From the NCBI GenBank assembly GCA_038087015.1, contig JASBNA010000001.1, positions 620,001-684,000 on the forward strand: a stretch of DNA of 64,000 nt. The letters run 5' to 3'. Position numbers and translations under genes: made by a program. Origin of the DNA: Cerrena zonata. Its lineage: Eukaryota > Basidiomycota > Agaricomycetes > Polyporales > Cerrenaceae. Shown piece by piece: positions 22,969 to 36,123 of the stretch; positions within the stretch are counted from its first letter, which is position 1; the number at the start of each line of letters is the position of its first letter. Under the pieces are notes generated by a model. It was not told the DNA's origin and did not search any database. It saw nothing but the letters and a program-made list of their open reading frames with translations.

Positions 22969-25900
22969 TTAATTCGTTCTGGAGGGAGTACTAGTCCTGC
23001 TGTCCAATCGGCGGATCTCCTTTTCCAGACGTTCTATACCTGAAGGACCAGCAGCAACCACACCTCGAGCGCCATGCTTGTCGAAAAGGTAAGCCAACAA
23101 GTTCTTCTTGTCCTCCGGAAGGCCGTCGAGCAGAGTAAAGATGTGTGCTTCATCTTGCAAGACCAGTTGTGCAGCAATTATTGATGCTGCCGCTGCTTCT
23201 CGAACGAGGATAGATGACTGGTCAGTTAATGCCTGTGACGACAGAGTCAGATGAAGTTCTGGAAACGGAAGTAGTCACACTGACTGTAATTAAAGTATCG
23301 CGCAAGCGAGGCAATTCGTCCTCGAGGACTTCTGCAGGTAAGCGCAACATGAACTTGCCCAAGGCAATTAAACCGAAGGCGTATGTATTGTCCTTGAGGT
23401 CGGCGTTAGATGACGGGGAACCGTGGAACATACGCAGCGCCGCGTGCATGGTGGTCAAGCCATATACGGGCTCAATACGAGTAGCAAGTGCGTCCCGGAA
23501 GTCCGTCGTTGCTTGCATTACCTATCGTAGATACAATGTCAACACAAAGTCCACGGCTGCGGCTTTCCCACTTACATCCCCATCAGCGCAGTAGCGTATT
23601 TGCAGAAGCAATGAGAACATGTCGGCTTCTCGACCCTCCAGGAGAGGGGATTGACATTCTATTAATTCCCATAGGACGATCAGGCCATATTCCAAAGCTT
23701 CAGGACTCTGTAAGTTTGTTTGACAACAACGTCAACGATGTCAAACCTCGAACCATCACAAACCGTGACTCACAGTACTAGGGTTCAAAACCTGGATTAG
23801 GGCACTAAACAAGCGATCAAAGGTCTTATCTTGGTTCCAGAAATCTGTTTTCAGTGAAGGTGAAGTTTTGCTATGAAGTCTTGGGCTGGAGGGGTCGGAT
23901 AGTGCCGGGCTGATCGGCGACATGGGCTCGTTCACAGGGTGTTGCCTACAGAAAAGGGCAAGTTTCTTTAGGATAGCTGGATCAACGGAACCTTGTTCGA
24001 GTTCAGCAATCCAACCATTCAGTTCCTGCCGATAATCCGAAACGCGCCCCGTATCTGGAGACGCCGCTTGTTTTACCACTGCACATTACAAAGAGAGATA
24101 TTTAAGTTGTGTTCATTTAAATCACTACAACATCCGGACACTTACGAGAAAGGCGCTTCATCCACCAAGCACTGTGTGTCTTCCGAGAGTCGATCATGTC
24201 AAATACAGATGTGGATCCATTGCGCGCTGGGCTATCCTGGAACAACGCAGCCCTCCGAAGGTTCGCAGCGCCTTTATTGACAGGTGTCTTAGGCATCGGA
24301 ACTGAGGGGGTGGTGTAAGTTGGTCCTGGTATTACTGACTTCGTCTTGAGTTTCGGCGTTGCTTCGGTGCTGCCCAACAACAATGATGGAGGCATGATGG
24401 ACATATCCATATCATCATCCTCAGGCTCCACAAGTTCCAAGAGTCTCTGAGCCGCACTTTCTGCTTGTTCAGCGCGTGCCCGAAGAGCATCTTCAACCAC
24501 TGGTTGAGGAAGGTGATTGGTACGTGGAGAGGTCGCTGCCGGCGAAACGGTATTAGCATGAGTCGGCTTTGAACTTGTCGACCGTAGGTGAAAACGAGGC
24601 CGCGGACTTTGTAGGCGGAGGATATTTCTCATATGGGGTAGAGAATGAAATGAGATTGAGGGACTCATCCATATCAATATCCATCTCAGAGTCATCATCC
24701 TCGGGTATCGGTATATTGGATGCGAGCAATAGAGACTCCTCTTCGTGTCCATACAAATGTAACCCCGCGATGTTTAGCGAGTCACGAGGAAGTCCGGGGT
24801 ATGGTATGGGCTTGTGTTGAGGGGCAGGTGTTGGTGTTGCAGGAAATGCGGAGGGCGAAGCGGAAGGCGAAGCCGGTAGTGCGGTCTGTGCGGCTCGACG
24901 AAGCGTAGAACTATTATTAGGAGATGTATGCACTGGTGGTGACGATACACGCCGCTTGTGAGTCGTGTCGGGTGCCGGTAAGGGTGATGTATTTTTCGAA
25001 GCTTCGCGCGAATGTGATACCGGTACAAACCCAGAACTGGTAGAACGGGACAAGCCTCCGGTCGAAACAATCCTTGCTCTGGGAGGGGAACCTCCTGATG
25101 AAGCTAGTCGCGAAATGGGAGAGGTTGCTCGTGTTCCGCCACCAGAAGAGGTACTATTAGACAGAGACGGTGATAGAGGTCGTTTGGTACTCGGCGGGGA
25201 TACAGTCCGAGCTGTAGACGTAGCCTGGTGCCTAAGTGATGGAGGAGCAGTAGCAATCGCCCTTGCTTTCGCACGACTAGCAGCAATAGCAGCAGCAACA
25301 CTACTCTTCTTGACTTGAGGAGTAGCCGGTACTTGGGTGTTCTCCAGGACTGAGGGATCGGGACAGGCCTTTTCGAGTTGTTTTCGAGAAATCGAATCGA
25401 GAGTAGCCATTATTACACGAGCTTTCTCTGTCCAAACAGCATGGTACTGCCAGAAAGCCTGACGAGCACCCTCCTTTACACCCGGGTTGGGATCAATGAG
25501 AGATTTCTTTATTGACTTGTCAATATGGTCCAGGCCGCCTCCCGATTCAATGGAATGTTTAGCTCGCGCTCCATTAATCTCCAAGAACGACTTCATATGA
25601 TTAATACCATACTGTCGCACTTGGACAGCTTTATCCTGAATCATATTCCACAATAACGGCAAAACAACCCTAGGCTGAGGAGAAGTATTGGCGATCATCG
25701 TAGTGACTGTAGTCTGCGACTGCTGAGCTATGATTTTCTTGGTAAGACTGGCCATCTTGAGCAAATTGATGTACAACGTTTCCGTAAAGCCATCGAGAGC
25801 CGGTCCAAGCGAGGTCACCAATTCCGAATATAACGTAAGGGTATTGGCTGCGACCGTAGTACGCAAACTAAACACCTGCACAGAGATCAATCAATCGAAA

Positions 25901-27669
25901 AAAGAAGTCAACAACATTCCATCACTATACTTACCGTTTTGAGCGAGGCGTCAATAAAACCATTCTTCAAGCCCTGGATGAACGTCTCCTGATAGCGTTC
26001 ATGTACTTCTCCTTTGAGCATTCCTCGTACACGGAGTATAGCTCTTTCACGCGCCGCCCAATTGTGTTCGTTCTCCTTGCCCTAGAAAACCGGTATCGGC
26101 GGTAAGAAAGAGGGGAGATCTCGTCAGGCACAGATCAATCCGCTTAGTTAGATTGCCTCCACATTACCTCGAAAGGACCTAGCATCGAAGTAAATTCACT
26201 CTCTAAATCTCGGGACGATGCAATCTGTCGAGGAAAGATACGCTCAATCAGCTCCGTGAACTATAACTCCAGATCGGAGCATGAATTTTGTGAGATTCCT
26301 ACATAGACTGCTTTGACATCAGAGCTTCCACCATTATTGCCGCCCTCACCTGGGACCGGTGACGCCATTGCAGCGCGGCTTATAGGCCGAGATATTTCCC
26401 TTTGACTTGATGATTTCGAAATGCCAGTCGCGCCTGGTCGCTTACTCTTGAGTGCAATACTTGGTGGAACATAACCCGTCCCTCCAGTGGATGCTTCACC
26501 ATGGTCTGAACCGAATTCACTTCCGCCAACAGGTGACGCTGTCCCACCTCCAGCAAGTACTCGTTGTAGTACGCCATCAACAATAGTCTTCCGAACATTC
26601 TTCTTCGCCATTGCATTCTTGAGGTCAGCACGAGCTGCATCCGTAACACCCGGTCCCGTGAACAACTCGACGACCGATTGTCGTGCGCATTCACGCACGG
26701 TCCCATCCGTATCCTCGAGTGCTTCGACAAGTTGCGGTAGGTAGGGCCGAATAGGAAAGAGGTGATTTGCTCGACGAATATGGACGAGGGTGAGAATCGA
26801 CTATACAAAAGCCGAAAAGAGGTAAATGAAAAATGTTCGTATCGAGACGAGAACGAGACCAGAGCAACAAGCCAGAAAGAAATGAATGAACCCCCAAGTT
26901 TGTTTGCAAATGAATTACGCGAAATTTCCCAACGCACCTGTTCTCGAGCTCTCCACACTTTGCTTCCCAACCCTACTTCCCTGAGATGCCTCTCAAAGAT
27001 CATCATAGGGGTCTCGGGTCCTTTTCCTTCTCTTGACCTTGCGAGAGTGGAGCTTCCGCCACCACCAGATCGGAAAGCCATTCCTCCGAGAATAACCAAG
27101 GATTCTCTCGCTTTCTCGCGTGCTTTCTCTCTGGTGTCACCAAGGCGATCGATAACTCCCCCGGCGGGGAGGAAGGCCATGAGAACCTGGCGCAGGGTAT
27201 ACGCATCGACCGAAGAGGAAGGTGAGGCCGAGGATGTGGAGGCAGCAGGGGACGGGGAGGAGGATGTGACCTGAGTTGCTCGTGTAATCAGACGCGGGAA
27301 TAACGTAGGGAGGACATTGAGAGTGGCTATCGTAAGGTGTTGGTTAGATGTCCGGAGACATGCCTTGAACGCCTGAAGAAGAGCGTCGGGGTCTGGAATC
27401 TATAACAACGTAAAAACGCGGTGAATAGGGACATATTGAGTTTGCGTCAAGTTGCGCTCTATGCGGAAGTAATTCAACGTTTACCTGCGTCCCAGCTTCC
27501 AATTCTCCTTGCAATTTGGTGATCGCGTCGACCTTGGCGTCAACATCTATACATATGAAGTCAGCCTTAATGAATCACAAAGACAGCTTCAAGTATTCTT
27601 AGTGTACGTACCATTCGATCGAGACTGTGTTATAAGGCGCTCTATGTTTGAATCGGAATCGACATCCAT
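22969..27669 (-). CDS. STU1: CLASP-family microtubule-binding protein
   Basis: Homologue of CLASP (yeast Stu1, fission yeast Cls1), which binds microtubule plus ends and the spindle and promotes rescue. From ATG at 27669 ([13 protein letters not shown]): an N-terminal TOG-like helical array with [20 protein letters not shown] (about 27310-27390) and [20 protein letters not shown] (about 26670-26730). Then a Ser/Gly-rich linker, and the CLASP_N/TOG2 block with [20 protein letters not shown] (about 25590-25650) and [14 protein letters not shown] long Ser/Arg/Pro-rich microtubule-binding region follows (about 24650-25330), and a C-terminal helical domain (about 22990-24080). At least eight introns. 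It is in tandem with the HSF-type gene upstream. Length of about 1,300 residues fits the family. Confidence 0.88.
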
Positions 27670-29422
27670 GGCTCGTAACGGGGTATATTGACAGGACTCT
27701 AGACTGGGTCTTTTTGACTGCGGAACGTTCACAATCTCCAGCAACGCGTAATGCACAGAATACACCAAGCTAGGTGTAAGTTGAATGCCACAGAAAAGCC
27801 CGCCGTCATGAACAGAGGTCGTGAAGGAGCAGAGCACATCGTTCACCCTCGACCCGAGTCTGTGTAATGTCCAACAGCGTCTATCAATATTTTGGCGCTG
27901 ACTTTACTAGGATCGCTGACGCCCACAACGTCGAACTACAAATTATTCGCCGTGCCAAGTTCAAGTGCTTGAGGTTAGATGAGCGTGTGCTCGTCAAGCG
28001 AGAGCAGTACATGTGGGTGCTTGACCCGCTCCAGGGTCTCACGCGGCTCATGAGTGACACAGTCTGATTTGGATATCATTAGGGAATATTGAACAAGTGG
28101 TGTAGGGTAACAAAGGACATCTGGTATCGAGTGAAGACTAAAGGGTTTGGTATCGATATTGTACTAGGCAAACAGGAGAGAGGGAGACAAATGATGGACA
28201 AGGGCTACACACGGCCAACAGTTAATTGTTCGAAAAGACGAAGGCGAAGTCTGGCTTCTATTAGGCGGCAAACAAAAACGAAACAATGCGCGAGAGATGC
28301 AAACAATCAGGAGTGAGAGATGAAGGTGAAAAGAGACAACTGCAAGCGGATGACGACTGACTGAAGCAGACAATGGAGACGGGACAATAACGACGGCGAC
28401 GACGGGCAACGATGATGCAGATGGCGATGTGGAATGATGAAGATTATGAGAAATAAAACGTGAAAGGTAATAAGCACATAGTCGGAAATCGAAGTGAATA
28501 GGAACAGGGACAACTAGTATCAGAAGAGGACAAGTAACAAAGAGAGAGTGATGAGATGAACCAAAGGAATGGTGAGTTATACGAGGGGTGAGAGCGAAAC
28601 GCGGAGAACTGACACGACATGTCCGAAGCTGAAAGATTGTGGACGCTGGGCGAAGGGCAAAGGAGAATAGGAGCCGGGAACGAGATACGGTTACGGAGAA
28701 AAGGGACGAACAAAACAGAGACGATGATCATCCACGGACAACGGCGGAGACGTTTCAATTGTGATCACCATACGATTTGTTTCCATAGATAGGACGGGTG
28801 GATCCGTGAATCGTTGTTGAGGTGCTTGCTGTTGTTGCGCGCAGTTTGTTGTTGATTCAGTGTTGCGAAAAAAGTCACTGTGACAGATGATGATGCGAAT
28901 TTCCTCCGGGCCACCCTACCCATGCTTTCCCAAGTGACTCCATCATAATCACATTGCTTTTCCTCATCCGTATTCCCCACATTTGCCTATCACTCCCAGA
29001 TCTTCTGAGCCACGAATAAACTCTGTTTTGTTTGTTGGTAGCCATTCTACCACCGAGTAAAAGCGAATGAACGAACGAGGGAGCGAGAGTCCGAGTCAAG
29101 AAGACAAGAAACAAGGAACCGAAACTCTGCCTCGACGTTGAGTGAGGCTTCTAACCGTATCCTGCATGCTTCATTCCATCCTGCAACCGAAAACAAGATA
29201 ACAAAACGGCCAATCTATCGCGTCGTGCATGAGGAAAGTGTGTTCCCCGTTTTTAGTACTCGCCCGTCTTGGTATAATGTGGGATCTGTTCATTCATCTG
29301 AACAAAGCCGAAATCGGGCGAGTCTGAATTGTGAATGAGGGGAGGGAGAGCATCTATTAGCAAATGATCCAATTCTATGTGAAAATATGCGCTATAGCGA
29401 GTAATTGCGCGGATGAACAAAG
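27670..29422. other. Intergenic region; CLASP promoter and HSF 3' flank
   Basis: About 1.75 kb. The first part is the CLASP promoter. From about 28080 to 28740 the plus strand is strongly purine-rich (GAGA, GAAGG), that is pyrimidine-rich on the transcript strand of both neighbours. A 66-codon plus-strand frame at 27867-28067 is listed separately. Confidence 0.4.
27867..28067 (+). CDS. Possible small protein, 66 residues
   Basis: A single-exon ATG frame with balanced codons, divergent from CLASP by about 200 bases. The product begins MSNSVYQYFGADFTRIADAH and holds many charged residues. No family is recognised and no splice sites are needed. It may be a genuine small gene, a 5' relic, or chance. 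Confidence 0.25.
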   Translation: MSNSVYQYFGADFTRIADAHNVELQIIRRAKFKCLRLDERVLVKREQYMWVLDPLQGLTRLMSDTV

Positions 29423-31356
29423 TTACTCACATCGACTGATATCAGCACCCTCGTGTCCTACGGGTCCATAGCCATCTGCACCAGGAGTGTTTGCTACCGA
29501 GCTGGTCGTAGACAGAGACGATGCAGACGTCGAGGGCCGGATGCTTCGTCCTGCACCTTGCATGCCACCGTAAACATTATGCCCGCTGTGAGACAAATGC
29601 GTTTGAGAGTGACGAACGTCGTCTCCGGGATGATGGTAAGCAAAGTCCGCGTGAGCGGGATTAAACCCGTAATCGGTAGGCATAGAGTCTTCTCCTGGGT
29701 GCGGAGATGTTGAGGGCCGATCAGACCCAGCAGACTGCGGCGGGTGGTCTCCATAAGGCGACGGGTAGGGTGACATTGCATGACTGTGACGCCTATCCCG
29801 ACGAACAAGCAAAGAACCCGAAGAAGGGTAAGAAGCCTTCGAAGAATGGGGCCTTGACGTGGGAGTGATTGGTCGTGCAGCAGATGGGTGGTGGCTTGAG
29901 TTCGGACGAGAATAGTCGTGGTGACCACCAAACTGGTGAGGTGCCGTTTCCTCGTATGGAGTGGACAAAGACGACATAGACGAGACGGAGTACCCAGTCG
30001 CCGGTCGGCTGTCAGGCGAGACCTGACCCGAGCGCATCTGCATCGACGGGTATGAGGAGCCGTAGCTAGACACGTTCGTTACAGACGGACGGGATGGGAC
30101 GTAGGTGTTTGAAGGGTTCAACAAACTAGAAAGACTGCCATTGGAATGACCAGTCGATCCGTTGCTGGGGAATGATTGCCAGCCGTTCTGCTCAGCAGAG
30201 TAAGGGTATTGCGAGCTAGGCGATGGGAGCATCAATGCATCTCGGCTGGAATTGGTGGTCGAGTAACTCATCGAGCTGAAAGTGGATGATGCAGGGGTAT
30301 CATCAGCTGGAGTGAGGGGGTGCAAGTTGTGGGGGGAATGTGAATACATGCTGCTGTGAGACGAAATAGCGGGTGCTTCGGGCACCGTGAGCGGTGGAAG
30401 CGTTGCGCGAGGGTAGCTCGCACCCCAGCCAGGAGCTGTGGACTGAGTCAACGGCGTGAAAGATCCTGGTGCAGAAAATCCGCGGGCGCGTGCACCCTTA
30501 CCAGGAGAACCTGGACCCGAAGGAATTGCGAGCGAAACGGACGCCATTGAGCCAACGGCAGATCGTGGTCCATTCAAAGGGGACGTGTCCACATTATCAC
30601 GCTTGCGGGGCTTTGGGAGACGTGGAGGGACACGACGCTTGAAGTTGGCAACCACCTCTGGTGGTGAATGGCGGTTGAGCGTTGGGTGCGCTTAACACAG
30701 TGAAATGTCAATAAAATCCGGATTAAAAGCAAAACAAATTGCTTACACCATGTACTGGCATCGGGATCGTCAATGGCAGGATCTACATTTCGTAGGTTGA
30801 CCTTGCGCATGAAGCCATAAATCTAAACAAATTCAAGCACCGCTTAGAACGAAGTTAATCAGGGTATTTAGCGAGGACTTGCATTTAGTTGCCGAGAGAA
30901 GCTGGCAAAGCGAGACTGCCTGTAGACACTGGGTAGGACATGCAAAGCGAGTTGCTCAGGGCGCTCAACAATAATATGCTCTCCAGCTGGATCCCATCGA
31001 ATCATATGATGATTTTCGGGTCGCTCCAAGAGACTTTGAAAGAACGTCAGAAGAGGGATGTACGAAGGCAAAGAAGAATGACTGACGCGTAAAGCTTTGT
31101 GAGGAAGGTGGCCTGGGGCTTCGCGGGCTGCTGGAGGCCATCTGGTTTTGAGGCAGTTGGGGACTCTTGCTTGGGGGAGGGTGCGGTGGGTGATTGGGAA
31201 TCGTCGTCGTGACTGTTGTTGTGGTCGTCGGACGGGACTGGTTGAGAGGTGACGATCTGGGGAGGATAGAGACTGCTCTGAGCGGAGGCAGGACTGGGAA
31301 TATGAAGGCTGCCTGGGCTGGAACTGGTTGGAGTAAGTTGGATAGAGGTCGGCCAT
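29423..31356 (-). CDS. HSF-type transcription factor (start and end uncertain)
   Basis: Contains a heat-shock-factor-type DNA-binding domain: FLTKLYALLERPENHHMIRW (across an intron with a GTCAGT donor), then QSRFASFSRQLNIYGFMRKV (recognition helix) and STWAHPTLNRHSPPEVVANF, then a basic RRVPPRLPKPRKR. A long Ser/Pro/Tyr/His-rich tail follows (29450-30560). No HSF trimerisation coiled coil is seen, so it resembles fungal HSF-type regulators (Sfl1/Skn7/Mga1-like) more than Hsf1. The exon that leads into the domain has no in-frame ATG up to its upstream stop near 31634, while the nearest good ATG (31356) lies in another frame. A GTGAGT after the last codons suggests that one more 3' exon is possible. 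Confidence 0.75.
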
Positions 31357-31899
31357 TGCTGGACGAAGACAGGAAGGGAGATGAAGGAGGAAGAGTGATG
31401 AGCGGGCACGAGGCTTTGAATGTCAGGGGCGAAGGAAGGGATGAGAGGAAAGGATGGTTCTTGGAGAGGAAGATGGACGGGAGAAGGGTCGCGGACGACG
31501 ACGAAGCAGATTGGAGTTCCGATTATAAAGGAGAAGGTTAACGAGCGAAGAGGGAAATAGCCGGGGAGGAAGATTAAGATGAGGGTCCGGTTTGATGGCC
31601 AGCTGGGGCAGAGTGCATACGGTCTGGATGCCAAACAGGGAGGGCTCTGATTCCGAGAGCAGGGACGGCGGTGGATTTAATTGAAGGACCGAGCTCTCCC
31701 TATACCACGTAACTGCGAGAATCCTGCCGTCCAATCAGCCCGGCTTGGCCCTCTTTGGTCACGCTGGGAATCCTCCACTTTCTCTCAGTCCGAGAGCCAG
31801 AGCGAATTCGTATCCGTTGCACCGCGCCGTTGCCAATTCTGCACGCGACGAAGGGACCAGGGGATCTGCTGCACCGGGGAAGCGTATTAATGCCTGCAC

Positions 31900-31935
31900 G
31901 AAAGAAAGAAAGAGAGAGAGAGAGAAAGAGGAGGG
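31900..31935. repeat. Purine microsatellite (GAAA/GA)
   Basis: A simple run of GAAA followed by GA units on the plus strand, in the leader or promoter region of the HSF-type gene. Confidence 0.85.
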
Positions 31936-33966
31936 GCAGAGAGGACACCGCTGTAGCATCCCAGTGCCAGTGCCCGTCTGCCAGAGCATACCACTGGCAG
32001 GCAAGCACGGCCAGAGATTCGCTCTCCCGATCCCTCTCTGCCGCCCGTCTTGCGAGCCACGCGTCATTAGATCATCCGCCAGTACCGCTCCCTTGGGTTC
32101 TTTCCAGCTGACACCCCTCCGGGGTCCTCTCTGCCCTCCCCATCTGTTATCGCCTGAGCAAGATTAAGTCTGCAAGTCTGAGTTTCTCTGTCAGTGCGAG
32201 TGCAAGTGCCAATTGCCATCCACCTGCTTGCCTGCGATGCACACTTGTCCTGCTCCCCCCCGTCCGCCGCCTGCCCTCCCACAAATGCCCCCATTTGGCT
32301 GCACTCACGCCAATTCACCGCACTCGCCCTTCCAGAACACTCTTCGCTGTCTGCCCCAAACGCCGCCATCCCCTTCCATCTGAACAACTACGAATCTCTG
32401 ATCGAACCCGTCTATTGAACTCTATTCTCCCCTCCAATACCACCAATTTCCCTCGGTCTTCGCCATGCGCGGAGCCCCTCCTCTCACTGCCAGCGCCCCC
32501 TCCCCGTCCACAACTCCATCTCGCCCTCTGTTGCCATCTTCCTCGCCTGCATGCGCCATCAGCACTATTCAGCCTTCTTCATGTCCTCTCTTCATCTTCC
32601 TCAATGCATCCATTTCCGCCCCTCCTGCCCGTTCTAGCCTCTGCATCTTTACTCTGTTGCCATCATGGCATGCTCCATGGATCCCTGGATGGGAGCTTGT
32701 TCGGGCTTTGTCGAATGCACTTCATTTGCACATACCTTCCGCATGCCACCCTGTCCTCGTCTTTCAATTGGCGGCTTCTCGGCGGGACTCTCTTACTCTC
32801 GCATTGACAAAGCTTGACGCGACAGAGTGTGCCAGCCTCCCATTGGCTCATCTTGATTCTAGGGTGACACCCTTCTTCTGGTCTGTTCTCACGGACCCTA
32901 ACCACTTCTGCCGGTCTCTCCCTCTCCTGGATGTCCATATCCACCGGTCCAAACATCCTCAATGGCAGTATCATCCTCGCTCTTTTCCGTTCCCAATTCA
33001 ACAAGTCCTATTCCTGTCCTTCTTCTTTCTCTTTCTACCCATCCCAGCTAGCGACCATTCCTGGAAGCCCGGCATACCATCCCTCCCCTGCTTCTCTATC
33101 CCCAAACTCCGCAGCTTCAGCTCCATCCGCGCTCTATATTCGACACCGACTCCCATTTCCCTCTTCGCTGACGAATTCATTACGAAACCATTCTGTCGAT
33201 CATCGTCCAGCCCTGTAAAGTCCGTATCCAGTTAGACACCCTTTACGCGAATACCTTCAGAATCCGAAGCATGATACCTCCTCTACCGAGGCATGTTCCC
33301 ACGCTGCTTTTAATCATGTCCTCGGTCCAACCACTTTCAGACATATCTCCATGATCCATCCTTTTTTGTGAAATCGCACCATCCAGTGCTATTCCCTTGG
33401 ACTCTATAACGATAAGCACCGCCAGTCGGGAACAACCCCGTTCTGCCCGCGATTTCCCCGCCATGTTAGTGAACCCAGCTGAACCCCCAATCCAAAATGA
33501 AATGAAACTTTAACTACGGCTAGCACACGATCTCTACTCTATCGTTTTCCACCATCCACATGTGCAATCACAGTCCACACGGGGAAATTTTGTACACAGC
33601 ACAATAAATCCCCAGTTGATCACAACACATCCGTGCACCGCTAACCTGTAAATTGAAATTCTACTTTCCCTTTCCCTCCCCCCGTCGCTTCAGCTTGTCG
33701 CCTCTTTTGCCCGGGGCCCCCAGACTCCAGAGGATCTTCTCTCTTTCCGCCGGGAGACGAGACGCACACCCTCTTCGAGCTGTGTCATGCGCTTTGCCCT
33801 TTGATTAGGCGTCTCCTGCTGACAATGCATTTGATCTTTCGGAAGAGAGTGTCATCAGCTATCCCTCTCGGTTACCACTCAATACGGGTCTATCCCTGTG
33901 CGTTCATAATTAAAGTTTGCGCTATCAAAACTTAACTCGCTGCTGTTCTAGTGAATCACTTCGGAA

Positions 33967-34736
33967 TCACCCATAAGAACTGAATAGTGAGTGGTTAATA
34001 GGCTGTGCCAGACCTCCGAGCGTTCCAGGTAAGCTGCTAGTGTTCCCCGGCGAACGAGAGGTTGGTCCTTGACAGGATGGCAGGATGACATTGTATTCAG
34101 ATAACCGTACCATTCGTATCTTCCCTCGCGGGAGATCTCTTGCCAGTGACAGGTCAGTGACATGTATGAGAAACCGAATAATATTGGTAATTCGTAATGT
34201 TCCAGACGGTTCTGACTTGAACCTTTTTTTTTCATGCTGAAAGTGACAGCACTGGAATGCTCTCAGGTGTGATATCATGCTATTCTCTACTCCCCCTCTC
34301 CCTTTGCTGGAATAGGAGGCAAATACAGCTTTGCCATCACTCATCGGGTATATTAGGGTTCGCCGTGTGTGTGTGCAACTCACAAGAGCCGTCAGTGCCG
34401 ACGAGACTTTTTGCATCTCCAAATATCCCAGTTCATAGAACAAGAGTTGACTTTCAAGACGTCTGTGGGATCATTACGGCATTTCATTCTACGGTTGTTC
34501 GAATCCCCTGTGGAAGTCGATTGGAATAAGGCAAAATGCAAGCCATCGTCGTACGGTATCTGGAAACCATACGGCAGGTACTTGGAACTCTCCCAAGAGC
34601 GAGGGTCGGAAACGTTTAGAATGCTCTGATGGGGCTTTGCCATCGGCGCAAAAAGCACCTGAAAGCGAGTACTGTAACTCTCTGAGACGATCAAGCTGTT
34701 AACCATCAACTGTTCGTGCGCAGTTTGCGCGTCCGG
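33967..34736 (-). CDS. Possible unidentified gene in two frames
   Basis: An ATG near 34736-34748 opens a 118-codon frame (MSTRPDAQTAHEQLMVNSLI...) down to 34392. A second overlapping frame of about 158 codons continues from 34443 to 33967. Both have balanced composition, but I see no splice pair that joins them and recognise no domain. It may be a spliced gene, a decayed gene, or chance. Confidence 0.2.
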
Positions 34737-34907
34737 ACGGGTCGACATACATGGATGTATATCAAAATGCTATGACCCTCGTATGATCTCTATCAAGATG
34801 GGGGCTTTCATGCATGTCTGACCTTACCAACAAACAGTTACAATCGTCCATTTGCCTTGCTTTGACATTCCACTCTCTCCCACCATGCAGCTCATCTAAC
34901 CTGAAGA

Positions 34908-35295
34908 ATGGTGACCATACGTAAGTACGTCCCCTCTTTGTCCGATCTCAAGGTAAGCTGGTGACTCTTTTGGCGATACTAGCCCCGAGAAGAGAGGTGT
35001 ACCTCACTGATCTTCAATCTCACAGCCCTTGAGCTCCAAAAGGACGGCAAGTCTCTTAGGCTCTGCATCGACCTCGTTGTACGTATTAATTCACCGGACG
35101 CCACCGTCCTTCTCAAGTTCCCCGATCAGCCATCTTCTTCAGGCAGGTACACACTTTGTGAGTTTGATATTACCTACACTTATCACTTATTCGCTATAAG
35201 CCCCCTTTCATCACTCAGCAGCGCGTCTGGTTATCTTTGGGGGGGAAAGGTGGGACTCTGTGCATTTGGATTATGCCAATCGGGCGATAATATGA
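34908..35295 (+). CDS. Candidate three-exon small protein, 73 residues
   Basis: Exons 34908-34920, 35026-35157 and 35219-35295 join in phase (222 bases, 73 residues plus stop) with good donors (GTAAGT, GTGAGT) and acceptors (CACAG, CTCAG). The product starts MVTIPLELQKDGKSLRLCID and carries strand-like blocks such as LVVRINSPDATVLLKF. No family is recognised. The middle exon has convincing codon use; the 13-base first exon is the weakest part. Confidence 0.4.
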
Positions 35296-36069
35296 CAATA
35301 TGACATTCCGTCGTATTGTATTGCATTGCATTGGACAGATGTCATCATGATCTTCCGTCGAGTTGAGTTGGATCCAGAGCGTCCCACCGTCATCGATTTC
35401 ATCATCTTTGCACCGCGATTGTCTTGAGCGGTTGCTTGATACTTGGATACCGTACTGGGCCCCTGGTTATGATCCTTGCGTCTTCCTTCGTTTTGGTGGT
35501 TTCTTTCAAGATTCCTGTTCGCCGATCTTAGGATCTTCATGCATATGTGTAACAACATGCACCGCGTCTAGACATGTCCGAAGTTCGAACACTCCAATGT
35601 ACCACTGTTCGTGTCCACCCATCCGATTTTGAATCAATGCATACACACACATGGTCCAAAATTGGCTCGTTACAGTCTACCGTCCTCGCATCGTAGCAAC
35701 GCTTCAATGTCGATCATCGTACATACATACCCGATTCATGGCACAGTCATTACCAATAAACTTGCAAATAATCGCTTCAACTTCTGCCTCTGCAGTGTGA
35801 ACAACTGGCAAGCGACATACGGTGATCTTGGCATTCATTATAGCTCCTTCACACATGACTCTCATACGGTATGTTTTTTGATAATCTCATAAAACAGGTG
35901 AACACAGCATAGATAAGCACCAAACCTGATCCAACGCCCCCCTTCGATCACGCGGAACTCGAGTTCAATATTCTTCCCCACTGTTCGTCGGTCTCGGAGA
36001 ATCCGGAGATACTGTAGTACATGGTTTAGAGTTACGGAGTCGCCATCTCAACTGGGACGCGATATCATG

Positions 36070-36083
36070 CACACACACACACA
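36070..36083. repeat. (CA)7 microsatellite
   Basis: Seven perfect CA units, about 25 bases upstream of an ATC-unit repeat. Confidence 0.85.
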
Positions 36084-36107
36084 TCACGGTACTACATCAT
36101 CACGAAC

Positions 36108-36123
36108 ATCATCATCATCATCA
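36108..36123. repeat. (ATC)5 microsatellite
   Basis: Five near-perfect ATC units followed by further imperfect AC/ATC repeats. Confidence 0.8.

Larger units (their letters stand above)
31357..34907. other. Long upstream region, pyrimidine-rich, no confident gene
   Basis: About 3.5 kb. 31650-33480 is C/T-rich on the plus strand, and open frames are frequent there because of base bias. The longest is 256 codons at 32465-33235; a 95-codon frame starting MSISTGPNIL at 32931-33218 has more natural composition. From 33240 to 34900 the plus strand holds nothing recognisable; a minus-strand candidate is listed at 33967-34736. Confidence 0.4.

Noticed and set aside
32465..33235. 256-codon plus-strand frame starting with ATG
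   Set aside because: Lies in a C/T-rich tract where stop codons are rare by base bias; another frame (32931-33218) is equally open; no domain.
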